A stretch of 40,700 bases of DNA from Hydrogenophilales bacterium CG_4_10_14_3_um_filter_63_21 (GTDB lineage Bacteria > Pseudomonadota > Gammaproteobacteria > Burkholderiales > Thiobacillaceae): contig PFJX01000048.1 of the NCBI GenBank assembly GCA_002784045.1, positions 1 through 40,700 of the forward strand. Direction: 5' to 3'. The first letter of the stretch is position 1. Every line of letters starts with the position of its first letter. Position numbers and translations under genes: made by a program. The notes beneath the pieces are model-generated. The model ran no database searches. It was not told the origin of the DNA and worked only from the letters and a program-made list of their open reading frames with translations. Positions 32,852 to 40,700 of this stretch are shown piece by piece.

Positions 32852-33643
32852 TCACTCGGCGGGGGCAGCCCATGGGCGTCTGCGCAGGCGCCGATACGCC
32901 CAGATCACATATCCGGAAAAGCCATAGGCGACCAGCAGCAGCAGCAGAACGATGGGTGGGTCGATGGCGACCAGGGCAATCGACAGCGCGATCAGGACGA
33001 TGACGAGGAACGGCACGCTGCGCTTGAGATTGATGTCCTTGCCGCTATAGAAACGCAGGTTGGTCACCATGCTGATGCCGGCGAACAGGGTCAGCGCCCA
33101 AGCCAGCCAGCGGATGTCGGGACCGGTGACATGGTTGTCCACCATGACCCAGACCAGGCCGGCCACCAGGGTTGCCGCCGCCGGGCTGGGCAGCCCCTGG
33201 AACCAGCGCTTGTCCTGCACGCCGAGCAGGGTGTTGAAACGCGCCAGGCGCAGCGCGGCGCCGGCGCAAAAGACGAAGGCGGCGATCCAGCCCAGCTTGC
33301 CCATGCCTTTCAGGGCGAAGCTGTATATGACCAGGGCGGGCGCGACACCGAAGGAGACCATGTCGGAGAGCGAGTCGTATTCCGCGCCGAAGGCACTCTG
33401 GGTGTTGGTGAGGCGCGCCACCCGGCCATCCAGCCCGTCCAGAATCATGGCCACGAAAATGGCGATGGCGGCCTGTTCAAAGCGGCCATTCATGGCCTGG
33501 ACGATGGAGAAGAAGCCGGCAAACAGGGCACCGGTGGTGAACAGGTTGGGCAGCAGGTAGATGCCGCGGTGACGCGGCAGGGTGGATTGATCTTCCTCGC
33601 TGGATTCCGGTTCTGTTGGCAAACCGGTGTCGTGCTCATCCAT
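32852..33643 (-). CDS. pssA: CDP-diacylglycerol-serine O-phosphatidyltransferase
   Basis: 263 residues. The CDP-alcohol phosphatidyltransferase signature is complete: DGLDGRVARLTN followed by FGAEYDSLSD (DG-x2-AR-x8-G-x3-D-x3-D). About eight membrane helices are predicted. It makes phosphatidylserine, substrate of Psd encoded two bases upstream. The order ilvIHC-psd-pssA is typical of betaproteobacteria, where leuA often follows; here the convergent secretion cluster follows instead. Confidence 0.95.
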   Translation of the reverse strand: MDEHDTGLPTEPESSEEDQSTLPRHRGIYLLPNLFTTGALFAGFFSIVQAMNGRFEQAAIAIFVAMILDGLDGRVARLTNTQSAFGAEYDSLSDMVSFGVAPALVIYSFALKGMGKLGWIAAFVFCAGAALRLARFNTLLGVQDKRWFQGLPSPAAATLVAGLVWVMVDNHVTGPDIRWLAWALTLFAGISMVTNLRFYSGKDINLKRSVPFLVIVLIALSIALVAIDPPIVLLLLLVAYGFSGYVIWAYRRLRRRPWAAPAE

Positions 33644-33645
33644 AT

Positions 33646-34314
33646 TCAGAGTTGCGCCAGAACGTCACTGGACGCGCTTACCTTGTCGCCAAGCGCAACG
33701 CGCGGGCGGGCGTCGAGCGGCAGGTAGACGTCCACGCGCGAACCGAAACGGATGAAGCCGTAGCGCTGGCCGCGTTGCAGGGTGGCACCGGGTTCGACGT
33801 AACAAAGGATGCGGCGGGCAATGAGGCCAGCCACTTGCACACAGGTGACATCCTTGCCCTCGCGCGTCTGGAACCAGAGCGCATTCCGCTCATTTTCCGT
33901 GGAGGCCTTGGCCAGGTCGGCATTGAGGAACTTGCCCGGGGTGTACCAAGCCCCTTTCACCTCGCCATCTACCGGGGCGCGGTTGGAGTGGACGTTGAAA
34001 ACGTTCATGAACACGCTGATCTTGAGCGCGCGGCGCTTCAGCCAGGGATCGTCGGTTTCTTCCACGGCGACGATGCGGCCATCGGCCGGGGAGAGCACCA
34101 GGCCTTCACCCACCGGGGCATAACGCGGTGGATCGCGGAAGAACTGGAGCACGAACAGGGTAATCAGCCAGAACGGGGCAGCCCAGAGCCAGCCCAGCCC
34201 GGCCGTGGTGACCATGGCCAGAACGCCGGAAATCGCCAGAAATGGGCGCCCCTCCCGGGCAAAGAGCGGATGCGGCCAGGGGGCCCTGGGGGGAGGAGCG
34301 ATGCCGATGCACAT
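33646..34314 (-). CDS. psd: Phosphatidylserine decarboxylase, short form
   Basis: About 222 residues, the short proenzyme class. One or two N-terminal membrane helices ([32 protein letters not shown]) and the core motifs [33 protein letters not shown]. Autocleavage to the pyruvoyl enzyme should occur at the Gly-Ser of [12 protein letters not shown]. The ATG at 34314 ([22 protein letters not shown]) fits family N-termini better than an upstream start at 34368. It converts phosphatidylserine to phosphatidylethanolamine. Confidence 0.94.
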   Translation of the reverse strand: MCIGIAPPPRAPWPHPLFAREGRPFLAISGVLAMVTTAGLGWLWAAPFWLITLFVLQFFRDPPRYAPVGEGLVLSPADGRIVAVEETDDPWLKRRALKISVFMNVFNVHSNRAPVDGEVKGAWYTPGKFLNADLAKASTENERNALWFQTREGKDVTCVQVAGLIARRILCYVEPGATLQRGQRYGFIRFGSRVDVYLPLDARPRVALGDKVSASSDVLAQL

Positions 34315-34384
34315 GGTGCGGAAGTTGGCGCTAGGCAGCGGGCAGCCGGCAGAAACTGCCGGCCTCATACCGCCTACTGACGAC

Positions 34385-35913
<1,529 letters not shown>

Positions 35914-35922
35914 CGTGGAGCC

Positions 35923-37632
35923 TTACACCAGAATCATTTCGGAGAGACCTTTGCCGGCGGGAATCATGGGGAATACGTTCTCGCGCGGGTCGGTCAGGAA
36001 GTTGATGAACACCAGCCGATCCTTGTATTTGCCGAAAGCATCGCGCAGGGCGGGCTCCACGTCCTCGGGCTTCTCCACCCTGATGCCGACGTGGCCGTAG
36101 GCCTCGGCCAGCTTCACGAAGTCCGGCAAAGAAGTCATGTAGGACTCGGCGTAACGCTCCTCGTAGAAGAACTCCTGCCACTGCCGCACCATGCCAAGAT
36201 AACCGTTGTTGAGCAGAATCACCTTGATCGGCAGCTTCCATTCCTTGCAGGTGGACAGTTCCTGGATGTTCATCTGGATGCTGCCTTCGCCGGTGACGCA
36301 GGCCACCTGGGCATCGGGATGCGCCATCTGCACACCCATCGCGGCCGGTAGGCCGAAGCCCATGGTGCCGAGGCCACCGGAGTTGATCCAGCGGCGCGGC
36401 TGGTCGAATGGGTAATACTGGGCCGCCCACATCTGATGCTGGCCGACATCGGAAGTGATGTAAGCCTGGCCGCCGGTCACCTCATACAACTTCTCGATGA
36501 CGTACTGCGGCTTGATCAGAGCCGACTCGCGGTCGTACTTCAGGCAGTCCTGGGCACGCCACAGTTCGATCTGCGTCCACCAGGCCTTGAGCGCCGCCTG
36601 GTCGGGCTGTTCGGTGCTGGCTTGAATCAGCTTCTGCATTTCGTCGAGCACCTGCGCCACTTCGCCGACGATGGGCACATCGACCCGGACGCGCTTGGAG
36701 ATGGAGGAGGGATCGACGTCGATATGGATAATGCGGCGCGCTTCCTTGGAGAAGTGCTTGGGATTGCCGATCACGCGGTCGTCGAAGCGCGCACCCACGG
36801 CCAACAGGACATCGCAATGCTGCATGGCCATGTTGGCTTCGATGGTGCCGTGCATGCCCAACATACCGAGGAACAGAGGATCGGGCGCCGGGTAGCCACC
36901 CAGCCCCATCAAGGTGCTGGTCGCGGGATAACCGAGCGTGCGCACCAGATCGGTGACTTGCGGCGCGGCATTGCCCAGCACCACCCCGCCGCCGGTGTAG
37001 ATCATCGGCCGCCTGGCTTCCAGCAGCATCTGCACGGCCTTCTTGATCTGGCCGGCGTGCCCCTTGCCGGTGGGGTTGTAAGAGCGCATGGAAACGCTCG
37101 CGGGGTATTCGTAAGCGCAACGGTGCTGGGTAATGTCCTTGGGAACATCGACCACCACCGGGCCGGGGCGGCCGGTCGCGGCGATATAGAAGGCTTTCTT
37201 GAGGGTGATCGCCAGGTCGCGCACATCCTTGATCAGGAAATTGTGCTTCACGCAGGGGCGGGTGATGCCCACGGTGTCGACTTCCTGAAACGCATCCTGG
37301 CCGATGGCGGCGGTCGGCACCTGGCCGGAAATCACTACCAGAGGAATGGAATCCATGTAGGCGGTGGCGATGCCGGTCACCGCATTGGTGGCACCCGGCC
37401 CGGAGGTGACAATCGCCACGCCTACTTGCCCGGTGGAACGCGCATAAGCATCCGCGGCATGCACGGCCGCCTGTTCATGGCGCACCAGAATGTGCTCAAA
37501 AGCGGTCTGCTTGTAGATTGCGTCGTAGATATCGAGAACGGCGCCGCCGGGATAGCCGAAGACGTGCTTGATACCTTCATCCCGCAAACAGCGGACGACG
37601 ATCTCCGCACCAGTCAATTCCATGTCCGCCAT
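35923..37632 (-). CDS. ilvI: Acetolactate synthase large (catalytic) subunit
   Basis: About 569 residues with the three thiamine-diphosphate-enzyme domains. The catalytic Glu is in LVRHEQAAVHAADAYAR; the ThDP motif begins TGEGSIQMNIQELST and ends LLNNGYLGMVRQW; PEP-linked FAD-site residues (GARFDDRV) are present. Makes acetolactate and acetohydroxybutyrate. The ATG at 37632 (MADMELTG) is chosen, as the frame further upstream (to 37725) runs through the promoter; 37623 is an alternative. No leader peptide or attenuator is evident. Confidence 0.97.
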   Translation of the reverse strand: MADMELTGAEIVVRCLRDEGIKHVFGYPGGAVLDIYDAIYKQTAFEHILVRHEQAAVHAADAYARSTGQVGVAIVTSGPGATNAVTGIATAYMDSIPLVVISGQVPTAAIGQDAFQEVDTVGITRPCVKHNFLIKDVRDLAITLKKAFYIAATGRPGPVVVDVPKDITQHRCAYEYPASVSMRSYNPTGKGHAGQIKKAVQMLLEARRPMIYTGGGVVLGNAAPQVTDLVRTLGYPATSTLMGLGGYPAPDPLFLGMLGMHGTIEANMAMQHCDVLLAVGARFDDRVIGNPKHFSKEARRIIHIDVDPSSISKRVRVDVPIVGEVAQVLDEMQKLIQASTEQPDQAALKAWWTQIELWRAQDCLKYDRESALIKPQYVIEKLYEVTGGQAYITSDVGQHQMWAAQYYPFDQPRRWINSGGLGTMGFGLPAAMGVQMAHPDAQVACVTGEGSIQMNIQELSTCKEWKLPIKVILLNNGYLGMVRQWQEFFYEERYAESYMTSLPDFVKLAEAYGHVGIRVEKPEDVEPALRDAFGKYKDRLVFINFLTDPRENVFPMIPAGKGLSEMILV

Positions 37633-37666
37633 GGCGAGAGTTTCTTGATCTTTAGAAAGGGGGTGA

Positions 37667-37695
37667 ACACTAGCGATTGCGACCCCTCCGGTCAA
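37667..37695 (-). promoter_or_regulatory. Probable ilvI promoter
   Basis: On the minus strand TTGACC (37695-37690) and TAGTGT (37672-37667) are 17 bases apart, about 35 bases before the ilvI start codon. It lies just beyond the terminator of the truncated tRNA. Confidence 0.55.
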
Positions 37696-37727
37696 GCCGG
37701 GACACGCTTCGCAAGAGGCAAACAAAG

Positions 37728-37753
37728 AGGGGTTTGGCCTACGCCAAACCCCT
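37728..37753 (-). terminator. Rho-independent terminator of the former tRNA gene
   Basis: AGGGGTTTGGC and GCCAAACCCCT form a perfect 11-bp stem with a four-base loop, followed on the minus strand by CTTTGTTT. It is seven bases after the CCA end of the tRNA fragment, as expected for the original tRNA transcript. Confidence 0.82.
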
Positions 37754-37759
37754 GATTTC

Positions 37760-37805
37760 TGGTGGGTTGTGTCAGATTCGAACTGACGACCGACGGATTA
37801 AGAGT
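37760..37805 (-). pseudogene. tRNA-Lys (CUU) 3' fragment, likely att site
   Basis: Reading the minus strand, the sequence runs from an anticodon loop CTCTTAA, through the 3' anticodon stem TCCGT, variable loop, a complete T arm (GTCAGTTCGAATCTGAC), the 3' acceptor strand ACAACCC, and ACCA. No D arm or 5' acceptor strand is present: homology stops at the loop. This is the usual remnant when a tyrosine integrase inserts into a tRNA 3' half; the intact gene should be at the other end of the element. Confidence 0.85.
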
Positions 37806-37872
37806 TCTCAAGAGTGGCCATTTATCGACATTGAAGCGCATCACTAAACCCATATAAATCATGATGATAGGT

Positions 37873-37972
37873 ATGTAAGCAAATAATCCGAAGTTGCTTT
37901 ACGTTGATCAATATCCCATAATCCACTTACAAATGGCTTACATGAAAACAGCCACCCGATTTTCGGATTATT
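37873..37972. repeat. Paired inverted repeats, candidate integrase arm sites
   Basis: AATAATCCGAA (37882-37892) is complementary to TTCGGATTATT (37962-37972), and ATGTAAGC (37873-37880) to GCTTACAT (37936-37943); a further CTTACA lies at 37926. The region is strikingly AT-rich compared with its surroundings and lies between the att site and the integrase gene. Confidence 0.6.
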
Positions 37973-37990
37973 CACGGACTGGGATGAAAC

Positions 37991-39289
37991 ATGGCACGCA
38001 TCAAACTTACCGCCGGCCGGATTCGCGACTTCGCCACCAATAAGGCACAGGCTTTTCTATGGGATGCTGACGTTTCAGGCTTCGCGCTGCGAGCCACTGC
38101 CGCCGGGAGCAAGGCCTTCGTCTTCCAAGGCAAGCTGGACGGCCGGGATATGCGCGTCACCATCGGCGACGTTCGCTCATGGGGCATTGATACCGCCCGC
38201 GCCGAAGCCCGCCGTATGGGCACCCTGATCGACCAGGGCATCGACCCGCGCCAGGAAAAGGCCGAGCGCCTGGAAGCCGTCGAAACAAAGCGAGTCGAAG
38301 CCCGGCGCCAGGATGTGACCGTGGCCGAGGCCTGGGGCGCGTACCTTGAGGCCCGCAAGGCGAAATGGAGCGAGCGCACCCTGTACGACCATATCGCGGT
38401 AGCGCGAACCGGCGGGGAGGTACGCAAGCGCGGTCCTGGCACCATCGAACCCGGCCCGCTGGCATCGCTGATGCTGCTCATGCTATCCGACCTGACAGCC
38501 GATCGCGTGAGCGCCTGGCTCGAACAAGAGAACACCCGCCGCCCTACCCGTGCAGCACTGGCCTATCGCCTGATGCGCGCCTTCATTCGGTGGGCAGCGG
38601 GAATGCCCGAGTATCAGACCGCCGCCCACTTGGAGGCCGTGGGAAGCCGCGTGGCACGTGACCACCTGCATCGCGTGAAGGCGAAGGAGGGCGACTGTTT
38701 CCAGCGTGAACAACTGCCGGCATGGTTCAAGGCCGTGCGCGAACTCAGCAACCCGGTACAGGCCGCCTACCTGCAAGCCCTGCTGTTGACTGGCACCCGC
38801 CGCGAGGAACTGGCAGGGCTACGCTGGGAGGATGTGGATTTCCAGTGGAAGAGCCTGCACATTGCCGACAAGGTGGAAGAGACCGGCCGCATCATCCCGC
38901 TCACGCCTTTTGTCGCCGCGCTGCTGGCCAGTCTGCCGCGCCGGAGTGAGTGGGTATTCAGTAGTCCCACCGCCGCCACTGGACGCATCCAGGAGCCGCG
39001 CATAGCCCATAACCGCGCCCTCGCTATCGCCGGCCTGCCGCACCTGTCGCTTCATGGCCTGCGCCGCTCATTCGGCACCCTGAGCGAGTGGGTGGAATGC
39101 CCCGTGGGCATCGTGGCGCAAATCATGGGGCACAAGCCATCCGCCATTGCCGAGAAGCATTACCGCCGCCGCCCGCTCGACCTGTTGCGGATGTGGCACG
39201 CCAGGATTGAAGCGTGGATTCTGGAACAGGCCGGCATCGAGCAGCCCGAGGAAGTCGCGGCCGGCTTGCGGCTGGTGAAGATCGCCTAA
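37991..39289 (+). CDS. int: Tyrosine-type site-specific integrase
   Basis: 432 residues. An N-terminal arm-binding domain of the DUF4102 type (DADVSGFALRATAAGSKAFVFQGKLDGRDMRVTIGDV), a SAM-like core-binding domain (about 100-215), and the catalytic domain with Arg in LLTGTRREELAGLRWEDVD, His-x2-Arg in LSLHGLRRSF, His in IMGHKPS and the nucleophile Tyr in AEKHYRRRP. It should integrate at, and excise from, the neighbouring tRNA-Lys 3' end. GGGATG is upstream of the ATG. Confidence 0.95.
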   Translation: MARIKLTAGRIRDFATNKAQAFLWDADVSGFALRATAAGSKAFVFQGKLDGRDMRVTIGDVRSWGIDTARAEARRMGTLIDQGIDPRQEKAERLEAVETKRVEARRQDVTVAEAWGAYLEARKAKWSERTLYDHIAVARTGGEVRKRGPGTIEPGPLASLMLLMLSDLTADRVSAWLEQENTRRPTRAALAYRLMRAFIRWAAGMPEYQTAAHLEAVGSRVARDHLHRVKAKEGDCFQREQLPAWFKAVRELSNPVQAAYLQALLLTGTRREELAGLRWEDVDFQWKSLHIADKVEETGRIIPLTPFVAALLASLPRRSEWVFSSPTAATGRIQEPRIAHNRALAIAGLPHLSLHGLRRSFGTLSEWVECPVGIVAQIMGHKPSAIAEKHYRRRPLDLLRMWHARIEAWILEQAGIEQPEEVAAGLRLVKIA

Positions 39290-39393
39290 ACGGCAACCGA
39301 GTAAGCCCGCCCCTATCTCGACGGAGAGAAAAGCCGGAAACCTTCACCGGCCTGGGATGGGCACCTGATTGAAGGCGCTTTGAAGGAAGCGCA

Positions 39394-40023
39394 ATGACAG
39401 AAAAAAGACCGAAACTGCCCAACTTGAAGGGCCTTGCTCTCTCAATGTTGGGAGAGTCCGGGCAGCCTGACATACCGCTGGGCATCGTCGATTTAGTTGT
39501 GTTGGACCGTAATGAAGAGCGGGTATGGCTTGCCTGCGTTATCAAGAACACCGCCGGCCATCGCATCGGCCAATTCATCGGGCCGTCATGTGGAATACGC
39601 ATAGCAGACCTGCCCCCACCGAACAAAGGTGGCGCTCCCAAAAAGGTGGCCGAACATATGGCCTTGTGTCTCGCCTGGCGCATCAACTACGAGTTGAAAT
39701 CGTCGGTTATTGCGGCGGACATGGAAACCATGCGCCAATTTCATCGCAAAGGAACCGGCAGACTTGCCGAGATAAGGCGAGCATTCGAGCAGAAGGTAAA
39801 ACATCGCATCGTCGCCACCGGCCCCGACCGCGTGGCCGTCTTCATTGAGCGCCCGACCGTTTACCGTGATGGCCAGCAATACACAGTGCTGGGGCTTGGC
39901 TGGGCATGGCATTCCCGACTAGGGAACGTCGCCGTACATGGCGCACTCAAGATAGAGGGGACCCCTGCTGATGGTGAACTGCTACCACTAGGCCACGGCT
40001 CGATACTGCTGATTCAACGCTAA
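39394..40023 (+). CDS. Element-borne protein of unknown function
   Basis: 209 residues, soluble, no signal peptide. It has a beta-rich N-terminus (GIVDLVVLDRNEERVWLACVIKNT), a helical middle with a GGAPKKVAEHMALCLAWRI segment and a basic FHRKGTGRLAEIRRAFEQKVKHRI stretch, and a beta-rich end. I do not recognise the family. GGAAGCGC stands before the ATG. It is the first gene after the integrase, so probably an element-specific function. Confidence 0.6.
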   Translation: MTEKRPKLPNLKGLALSMLGESGQPDIPLGIVDLVVLDRNEERVWLACVIKNTAGHRIGQFIGPSCGIRIADLPPPNKGGAPKKVAEHMALCLAWRINYELKSSVIAADMETMRQFHRKGTGRLAEIRRAFEQKVKHRIVATGPDRVAVFIERPTVYRDGQQYTVLGLGWAWHSRLGNVAVHGALKIEGTPADGELLPLGHGSILLIQR

Positions 40024-40029
40024 ATCGCC

Positions 40030-40059
40030 ACCCCGAAACTTGAATTGAAGTTTCGGGGT
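40030..40059. terminator. Perfect 12-bp hairpin in the mobile element
   Basis: ACCCCGAAACTT, a six-base loop GAATTG, then AAGTTTCGGGGT, seven bases after the stop of the unknown protein. No T-run follows, so it may be a terminator, a processing site or a protein-binding site. Confidence 0.5.
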
Positions 40060-40134
40060 AAATCGGGGTGCGCGCACATTGATAGTCTGGCTGCACCGTC
40101 GCTGAACAGAGCGGCATTTAACAAGGTGCAAGCC

Positions 40135-40350
40135 ATGAGACATACCGCCACACCCGGCACCGCGAACGCGGTTCGCCTTTCGACCGAAGAAGCCGCCGGG
40201 CTTCTCAAAATCAAACCTCAAACCCTGCGCGCCGCGCTTTGCCGTGATGGCCATTACTGTGGCCTGCGCCCGGTCAAGATGCCGAACCGGTTTCTTCTCT
40301 GGCCGGGTGATGCCGTTGAGCGCCTGGCCGCTGGTGAGGCTCTGAAATGA
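40135..40350 (+). CDS. Small helix-turn-helix (excisionase-like) protein
   Basis: About 71 residues. RLSTEEAAGLLKIKPQTLRAALCRDGHYCGLRPVKMPNRFLLWPGDAVERLAAGE follows the MerR/AlpA-type winged-helix pattern of excisionases and small element regulators. AAGGTG precedes the ATG at 40135. It overlaps the next gene (ATGA). Probably controls excision or early element genes. Confidence 0.72.
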   Translation: MRHTATPGTANAVRLSTEEAAGLLKIKPQTLRAALCRDGHYCGLRPVKMPNRFLLWPGDAVERLAAGEALK

Positions 40351-40697
40351 GCGCGGCCGCCGAAAGCCTTGGGGAAGGTGGCGACCGCATGGAAGAGCCG
40401 GGAAATCATAGCACCATCGAACTTTTCCCGGGTGACCCGCCGCCCGCCGCCGGGCCGACCATGCCCACCCCTACAAAAGAAACGCCCCGGCGCCAGGGGC
40501 ACCAGGGCGAGCGGACTACAGACTCCCGCAAGCATACCGAATTCCCAAAAGACGCGCGCGGCCTGCCGATCTTCGACCATGCCGGGTTGGAAGTGCTGAA
40601 AGCCTGGCGCTATTTCTCTACTGTGCCCGGCGACGCTCCCGCCATCGTGGCGGCGCTGCTGGTGATTGCCTGGGCAATCAAGGGGCGGCTGTCATGA
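40347..40697 (+). CDS. Element-borne small membrane protein of unknown function
   Basis: 116 residues: a polar, Pro-rich N-terminal two-thirds (PGDPPPAAGPTMPTPTKETPRRQGHQGE) and one C-terminal membrane helix (AIVAALLVIAWAI) followed by KGRLS. Family not recognised. Its start overlaps the helix-turn-helix gene and its stop overlaps an ATG at 40694, where the next gene of the element appears to begin before the window ends. Confidence 0.6.
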   Translation: MSAAAESLGEGGDRMEEPGNHSTIELFPGDPPPAAGPTMPTPTKETPRRQGHQGERTTDSRKHTEFPKDARGLPIFDHAGLEVLKAWRYFSTVPGDAPAIVAALLVIAWAIKGRLS

Positions 40698-40700
40698 CCG

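Noticed and set aside
37760-37860. Intact tRNA gene
   Set aside because: Only the 3' half from the anticodon loop is present; no D arm or 5' acceptor strand follows on the minus strand.

Overview
The window is GC-rich, tightly packed bacterial chromosome. The order ilvI-ilvH-ilvC-psd-pssA, a PEP-CTERM surface protein behind a sigma-54-type promoter with a TGTC...GACA upstream motif, a multiheme cytochrome and a vapBC pair all point to an environmental betaproteobacterium. Genus cannot be fixed from this stretch. The right end (from about 37.8 kb) is the start of an integrated mobile element.

Layout. (1) 176-3238, minus strand: an ebo-type cluster, eboD (3-dehydroquinate-synthase-like), eboA and eboB (TatD-like hydrolase). 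(2) 3401-9724, minus: a five-gene secreted-protein operon, namely a PEP-CTERM protein, a large PKD/alpha-toroid protein, a small exported protein, a YdjY-domain protein and a second alpha-toroid protein. It is preceded by a good -24/-12 promoter and two copies of TGTCAAATTTTTCGACA, as expected for the PrsK/PrsR-RpoN control known for PEP-CTERM genes. (3) 9725-11250: a repeat-rich strip carrying a vapBC toxin-antitoxin pair. (4) 11252-17997, minus: a complete moxR-DUF58-DUF4381-batA-batB-batC-batD operon. Its batA carries an in-frame 165-bp MITE-like insertion. (5) 18462-20657, plus: a secreted nine-heme cytochrome c with two Ig-like domains, behind a clear sigma-70-type promoter whose spacer is a palindrome. 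(6) 20902-32705, plus: DUF6502 protein, DUF5666 protein, a predicted outer-membrane barrel, and an atypical type II secretion-like set: GspG, F, E, L/PilN-like, M/PilO-like, C/PilP-like, lipoprotein secretin and three further pseudopilins. (7) 32852-37632, minus: pssA, psd, ilvC, ilvH, ilvI. (8) 37760-40700: a tRNA-Lys 3' fragment with its terminator, arm-type repeats, a tyrosine integrase and element genes that run off the window.

How it fits together. Regions 2 and 5-6 are the most unusual. Region 2 looks like a coordinated cell-surface module that depends on an exosortase encoded elsewhere. Region 5-6 couples a large exported cytochrome to a dedicated type II-like secretion machine, resembling in outline the atypical type II system reported for metal reduction in Geobacter; the cargo link here is inference. 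Several families of short palindromic repeats sit between, and sometimes inside, these genes.
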